DNA of 64,000 nucleotides from Pinus tabuliformis (Eukaryota > Streptophyta > Pinopsida > Pinales > Pinaceae): positions 631,625,269 through 631,689,268 of the forward strand of contig CM062816.1 of assembly GCA_031772625.1 (NCBI GenBank), read 5' to 3'. The notes beneath the pieces were generated by a model. The model was not told the DNA's origin, did no database searches, and worked only from the letters and a program-made list of their open reading frames with translations. Positions 58,020-64,000 of this stretch are shown here, piece after piece. The position numbers and the translations under genes were made by a program. Numbering within the stretch: the stretch's first letter is position 1; each line of letters starts with the position of its first letter.

Positions 58020-58965
58020 TCTACATAAATATAAAATATTTTGGTTGAATGTTACTGGACTCTATTGTGGGCAGATTACAATAAATGGGAATGGAAAAAG
58101 GGTGGGTAGATAATACAGAGAATGTCTTAGATATGATTCATTTGTTGTTGGAGATCGTTTAGGTACTTGATCCATCGACTTTGGAAATGTTTTTAGGATG
58201 GATTCCTATGTTTCTTAATTTTGTGATTTTTTAACTTCGTGGTTATTTTGGGAAAGAAATTTTAGGAATGCCAAACAATGGTGGATAGGTAAACATACTT
58301 TTTTATAATTTCAATGGCCATTCCATTATGTCCTCTCTTTATTGTTTGATTATATTTTGAACTTTGACTTTTATTTTGTTTTCTTTTTTAAATATAAAAT
58401 TGAAAATACTTGGTATCATATCCATTCAAACAACATCCAAAACTTAAGGATAATATTAGTATTATAGTTTTTTTTTTAAATATTTTTAGATTCAAAGTTT
58501 ATTGATATGAAAGATAAAAACAAATGTCAAATCCTTGATTTGATTCTTACTTGACTTTGGCATGTGCAAGTTACAGGAAATGTCATTGGGAAAAGGATGG
58601 GAAGACAATGCAGAGCATGGATTGGATAGGATTCATCTTCTATTGGAGATCATTTATGCATTCGAGCCATCTAATTTTGAAATGTTTCTAGTAGGGATTC
58701 CTATGTTTTTTAAAGTTGTAATTCTTTCACCTCATTGACCATTATTTTGTGCGAGAAAAAATATTAGGAATGCCACACAAGACATCAATGGATAGGTAAA
58801 TCAATTTATAAATGCAATGTCAATTCCAAGATATCATCTTTGTATTGTTTGATTTTATTTTGCACATTTATTTTGATTTTGTTTTGTCTTTTAACTATGA
58901 AATTGAAAATACTAGGTATCATGTCCATTTAAACAACAGCCAAAGCTTCAAGATGAAATTGGTAT
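58020..58965. repeat. Two imperfect direct copies of about 420 bases
   Basis: About 58020-58445 and 58540-58965 share GGATTCCTATGTTT, GGAGATC(A/G)TTTA and TAGGAATGCCA(A/C)ACAA in the same order. Diverged; no coding content recognised. Confidence 0.6.
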
Positions 58966-59149
58966 TATTCAATATTGATTGAAATCCTTTTAGTTGTTTT
59001 TTGTTAAAATATTTTCATGACTATTACAAAGTTTACTTTCATGTTGTTATTTAAGCACATGTTGTTTATACACTTGACCAAGTTCATGGATTAGAGAATG
59101 AATTTTTGTTTGTGAATATAATGACAAGGAATAGACATCACATCTCATA

Positions 59150-60796
59150 TTATTTTGTTTCACAAGTTATCTACAACTTGAAATTTTTAGCATGTAACTT
59201 AGTTGAGATGATTGTACCTTAAGCTTTCCTTGAAGGTTGAATATTAAGTTACTAAGGTGTTATTTCCTATGGTGATGTTTTATTTTCTTTGTTTATACAC
59301 GTCATCTGGCCACATAATAGCCACCATCGTCCAACTCAAGAAAACTTGTTCGAGTTTCTCACTTATATGGGGAAAATAGCTTTGACATTGTTGATGTTGG
59401 CATTTATGTTGTATAAATATTTTATATTCTACTTTAGTTTATATTCTAGTGTTCTTTGTCTTTCATGTATTATACAAAAACAACTCAGAATTGAATATTG
59501 ATGGTACTAATCCAAGAATTGATGAAACAGGAGAACAATATATATAACATTGGAGCGAAAAATGTGAAAAGAGAGAGAGAACAAAACTCATCTAGTGTTA
59601 CCCTTAGAGCCAATATATATCGTACATAAGTCACACACATAGAGAATTATGGTCAAGTCTTTCGAGTTGTTGAAATCACATGCAATTCCTTGGCAACATA
59701 ATGATAATGCTTTGAAGTGATGAAACAAAATTTCATGTGTAAATTGTAGTCCAACCAATATTAAATTGGAAATTGATATTATAATATTTTTATATTTTAT
59801 ATAATATAGTTTATGTGGTTGAAATTATTTGTAGTTGTACCTTATATAGTTTAGTATTGTAATTAACATATGTAACATTGCATTTTTATATTAGATGAAC
59901 ATGCACATTGTATGACTTTTTTTTTTTAACTTAGTTGCAAAATCATACTAATTAATTTATGTTGATTAATAATAATCACACAAAATTAATCTAAAGCTAC
60001 TAAATTAGTAGTTTATATTGATTAATAATAAACACAAATAAAATGAATATACAACTAAATTAGTTGTTTATAATGAGTATTAATCAAACTAAATGAAATA
60101 AATATTATCTACTAAATTATTTGTTTATATAATGAATATGAAACTACCAAGGAAAGATAAATGACTATTGCAAATGATAAATTTGTGATTATAAATGATG
60201 ACTAAATGTTGCATATATATGACTATTAGTTGTTATTTTACAATATCTTATAACATAACCAAAATTTAGTCATATTTCTTTGGTCATTAATTTGTGTCAA
60301 ACGATGACCAAAGTTTGCATATATATGACTATTAGTATCTAATTTATAGTATTTTATAAAATGTCCAAAATTTAGTCATATTTCTTTGGTCATCAATTGT
60401 TTTCAAATCTTGACTAAAATTTTCATATATATGACTATTAGTAGCTAATTTACAATATCTTATAACAAGACCAACATTTTGGTCGTATTTATTCAGTCAT
60501 TAATTGGTTTACTTGGGTGAACATATAGTAGTAAATTTTATTGTATATTTGGTCATTAATTGTGGAAATTAAACACTAAATAAATAACTAAATTAATGAG
60601 CAAATTAATGCCTAAATATACCACTAGAAAATGCAATTGAGACAACCAATTAATCATTAATCTAAATATGACTAAAATTTGGTCGTGTTGTAAGATATTG
60701 TAAATTAGCTACTACTAGCCATCGAATGAAAAATGGTCATTTAGATGAAAAATTTAGTCTTTTTTTTAGTAACTAATTAGTCATTTTGTACTAGTG
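59150..60796 (-). mobile_element. CACTA-like element end, copy A, with 106-base repeats
   Basis: The high end reads on the minus strand CACTAGTACAAAATGAC, a CACTA-like terminus at 60796. Inside, CATATATATGACTATTAGT (first copies GCATATATATGACTATTAGT) recurs at 60212, 60318 and 60424, an exact 106-base period. AACCAAAATTTAGTCATATTT accompanies it, giving subterminal repeats in both orientations. 59890-60160 has further short TAATTTATGTTGATTAATAA-type repeats. No transposase is seen. The low end is not identified; 59150 is where similarity to copy B begins. Confidence 0.55.
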
Positions 60797-61789
60797 AGAA
60801 AACTCATTCTTCACATCTTTTTTGTTGGTTCCATGGGTGAAATGTATATGTTCTGTGAAGTGCTTATGGAGCCTTGACTCTTGCTACATGTAATTCTTAT
60901 TGCTTATATTTTCTAGATAGGAAACTTGAAGAAGGGGCATCGCATCATCTTTCATTTGTTGTCTTTTCAATTCCTTTTAGGTTTGTTATGGTTTCCACCA
61001 TTTCTAGTTCATTATACATTTTTAGTAATATTATGTCTAGTTTTTCTATAGTACTCATAAGATCTTGCAAATCATATTTGTTATGGCACATGAAACATGC
61101 TCTTTAATATAATAATGCAAGAGTTGTTTTTTCAGGGAAGGAAATAAAGGGTTGCATGGAAAAATTTCATGAAGAGTGATGGAATGGCCACTTTTGATGG
61201 AAAAATGTTTGCGAGCTAATAGAAAATCACTTTATGTGCTTCTAAAATGAAAGAAGAAAAAATATATATTAAGACTAGTTATTTGATCGTAAGAAAGTAT
61301 TAATTCCTACAATGTGTAGCAAATATGGATGAGCATTATGATCCAAAGGTATTGGGGTTTTCTTGGTTTTTTAAATTTATATTTTCATGATGTGAATGAA
61401 TATAAAATAAGATAATAAACTTGATACATTTGGTGAGATACATTGAAAGGGGGTTGTAACTGACATAGTTTTAGAAAAAATTCCAAAATTCCATTTGTTT
61501 GGCATATGTGACATTTTTGGTGGGTATGTGGAGATAGCATGTGAAAAGTATTATATGGAGTAAATCTAGTTAAGGATGTAATTATTTATATTATTGGCAC
61601 TGACGAAGGACAGGAAGGGACAAGATGCAACCAATCAATCATTACATTAGTAGGATGGTTACTTACTCTGGACCTTAAGGATCATGGCATACTGGGAATT
61701 GTCACCCTCCCATATATATGGGTAACCATAGGAGAATTTTTTTATTCTATGATACAATTTTCGAGTGAGTTGGCATATATTATTTATTG
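60797..61789. other. AT-rich stretch without a recognised gene
   Basis: Between the two CACTA-like copies. A 77-residue hydrophobic frame at 60874-61107 shows no known domain. Confidence 0.4.
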
Positions 61790-63272
61790 TATGTTGTCAT
61801 TTTCTTTCCGTTTATTTTCACAAGTTACCTACAACTGGATATTTTTAACATGCAACTTAGGTGGGATGATTGTGTTTAAGCTTTTCCTGAAGGTTGAATA
61901 CTAAGTTCCAAAGGTGTTCTTTTCTATGGGGATGTTTTATTTTCTTTAATTATACAGGTCATTTGGCCATAATGGCCACTATTGCCCAACTTAAAAAAAC
62001 TTATTCAAGTTTCTTATTTTTTTGGAAGAAAAGTGGCATTGACATTGCTAATTTCCAGGTATCATATAAATAATTTAGGTCTATTTTAGTTTATATTCAA
62101 GTTTTCATTGACTTTCATGTCTTATGCCCTACATTATATCTTCTTTGATTTTCGAAAGAGGAACTTGCTATTGTTTGTAAGAAGCGGGAATTGAAGAAAG
62201 AGGGTAGCAATAACATTGGAGTGACAAATGCAGAAAGAGAGAGAGAATAGAACTAGTCTAATGATACCCTTAAAGCCAATACCCAACATTAGACACATAT
62301 AGAGACTCATGGTCAATTATTTAGAGTTGGTGAATTGACCTGAAATGCCACGCGAACACAATGATAATGTTTTGAAGTGATGAAACAATATTTTCATGTG
62401 TAAATTGTAGTACAACCAATATTAAGTTGGAAAATCATGATGTAAACCTCAAATTTAATATAATATAGTTTTTGGTTGAAATTATTTATAGTGGTATTTG
62501 ATATTATTTAGCATTATAATTAGCATATGCAACTTCGTGTTTTCATATTAGATGAGCATGCAAATTGTATGACATTTTTTAAATTTAGTCGCAAAATAGT
62601 ACTAATTAATTTATGTTGATTGATAATGAACACAGAAAATTAATCTAAAGGTACTAAATTCGTAGATTAGATTGATTAATGGTGAACATAAACAAAATTA
62701 ATATTAGACTAAATTGGTTGTTTATAATGATTATTAATGAACGTAAATGGAATTAATATAAACTACTAAATAAGTCATTTATAACGAATATGAAACTACC
62801 AAAAAAAGATAATTGACTACGTCAATGATAAATGTGTGATTATAAATGATGACTACATTTTACATATATATGACTATTAGTAGCTAATTTATGTTATCTT
62901 ATAATACGACCAAAATTTAGTCATATTTATTTGGTTGTTAATTGGTTTCAAAGGATAAATAAAATTTTCATATATATGACTAATAGTAGATAATTTATAG
63001 TATCTTATAATGTGACCAACATGTTGGTTAAGTGTATTTTTTCATTAATTGTGGCAATTAATGACTAAATTAATGACCAAATTTATGACCAAATATATTA
63101 CTAGATGATAAAATTGAGACAACCAATTAATGAGTAAGATAAGTACAACTAAAAGTTGGTCGTGTTATAAGATATTCTAAATTGGCCGTTATTGGTGATT
63201 GACTGAAAAATCATCATTTAAATGTAAATGTTAGTTAGCTTTTTAGTAACTAATTGGCAATTTCTACTAGTG
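61790..63272 (-). mobile_element. CACTA-like element end, copy B
   Basis: A second copy of 59150-60796 in the same orientation: shared blocks include ATGTTTTATTTTCTTT, TGAAGTGATGAAACAA and TGTAAATTGTAGT. The high end is CACTAGTAGAAATTGCC at 63272. The subterminal marker occurs at 62863 and 62969, again 106 bases apart, two units instead of three. Confidence 0.55.
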
Positions 63273-63738
63273 TAAAATCATCGAAAGGGATGAAGATAAA
63301 GAAAGAACCTAGAGATTAAACTTCCAATATGCATCTCCCATTCATCCAAGGGACAATGGATAAGATTGTTCGGATCCTAAATAATCAAAAGGTTCCTTCA
63401 ATCTTTGGGGCACTGAAAACATGGAAAATTTTAGGGGCTAATCTTCGCCCAGTGGGCTAATTTTCCATGATTTTCCACAAAATGATTCGCCAATTTCCAA
63501 TTTTTATAAAAGACAATTCGCCCAGATTTTAGAATATAAAATTATTTTACCTTAAAAATCGCCAACATTATATAGAGGCTACATATATAATCATTATAAA
63601 TTTGAATAATTTTACAAATATATCAATAAACATTTTATAGTTTGCATATTAGGGATTAGTGAGATTCGCCAATGTTTGAAACTCCAAGAAAATTTTCCAT
63701 CCTTAAAATTTTCCTTGGTGAAAACCATTTGAATCTCA
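63273..63738. other. AT-rich stretch without a recognised gene
   Basis: Contains repeated TTCGCCCA and TTTTCCATG steps. No reverse transcriptase sequence is visible upstream of the GIY-YIG fragment. Confidence 0.4.
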
Positions 63739-63928
63739 CTTAGATCTCTTAAGGACCGTATATACCCTAAAGATATGAAATTTTTCTATGTCATCCCATG
63801 TTCCCGTGGGACTTCCTACATTGGAGAAACTTGCTAGTCTATAAAACATAGGATTCACGAGTATGTAGCTGACATCAAGCATGGAATGACTCGCTCCTCC
63901 ACATTGGCAAAGCATGCCAAAGACACAA

Positions 63929-63932
<4 letters not shown>
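63739..63932 (+). pseudogene. Penelope-like element GIY-YIG endonuclease fragment
   Basis: Plus-strand frame from about 63751: YPKDMKFFYVIPCSRG, then TSYIGETC, a stop (63836-63838, where Arg or Trp would stand), SIKHRIHEYVADIKHG and STLAKHAKDTK. The IPCSRGTSYIGET core is the GIY-YIG motif in the form found at the C-terminus of Penelope-like retroelements, with the following Arg (KHR) and the conserved STLAKH. The family nicks target DNA to prime reverse transcription. It is a 5'-truncated fragment with one stop. Such elements are described from conifers (Dryad), which supports a conifer source. Confidence 0.7.

Positions 63933-64000
<68 letters not shown>
63933..64000. repeat. AT dinucleotide microsatellite
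   Basis: Uninterrupted (AT)n to the window end. Penelope-like elements are often found beside simple repeats, but this one may be chance. Confidence 0.95.

Noticed and set aside
60622..60796. A 175-base MITE bounded by CACTAG and CTAGTG
   Set aside because: In copy B the left motif is changed (ACTAGATG) and similarity continues beyond it on both sides, so it is part of the larger element end.

Overview
This window looks like nuclear DNA of a large, repeat-rich plant genome, most likely a conifer or other gymnosperm. The bacterial-style lineup of genes is absent, AT content is high, and nearly every recognisable coding stretch belongs to a transposable element. These are three Ty3/gypsy elements of the Tat/Athila kind, one Ty1/copia element, CACTA-type DNA transposon ends, and at the right edge a GIY-YIG endonuclease fragment of the Penelope-like type known from conifers. 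I see no intact host gene. The only host-derived sequences are two decayed copies of a receptor-like kinase and one tRNA-like sequence.

Layout. 1-8247: Element 1, a Ty3/gypsy element on the minus strand. It runs off the left edge, with integrase start, RNase H, RT, protease and gag read from low to high coordinates, then leader, PBS (7266-7283) and probable 5' LTR. 8327-18075: Element 2, an Athila-like element on the minus strand, with truncated 3' LTR, a post-pol accessory ORF (9418-11013), a nearly open pol (12218-15931) without gag, PBS (16185-16202) and a full 5' LTR (16206-18075). 18076-25465: non-coding DNA with an LTR-end fragment, a tRNA-Val-like sequence, a CACTA end with 150-base repeats, a 17-base minisatellite, and a decayed accessory ORF (21560-24620). 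25465-33347: a duplicated kinase pseudogene with a complete but dead Ty1/copia element (27065-32118) between the copies. 33815-55181: Element 3, a Tat-like Ty3/gypsy element of about 21.4 kb with LTRs of about 7 kb. Its LTRs themselves carry a long broken ORF, and a foreign solo LTR replaces part of the 3' LTR. 55182-63272: AT-rich DNA with CACTA-like ends and 106-base subterminal repeats, in two copies. 63740-64000: Penelope-like GIY-YIG fragment and an AT microsatellite.

How the parts relate. The retroelements encode the usual gag, protease, RT, RNase H and integrase functions, but all are broken by stops or frameshifts, and two have lost an RT catalytic aspartate. The most interesting thread is an accessory protein with a globular part containing an E-G-[C/V]-F motif, a charged disordered linker and a coiled coil. 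It appears in three places in three contexts: after pol in Element 2, as an isolated relic at 21.6-24.6 kb, and inside both LTRs of Element 3. Element 3 also has its archaeal-type RNase H upstream of RT, rather than after the ordinary RNase H.

Limits: similarities were judged by eye, no database or alignment was run, and most element boundaries rest on TG..CA ends, PBS sites and repeat comparison.
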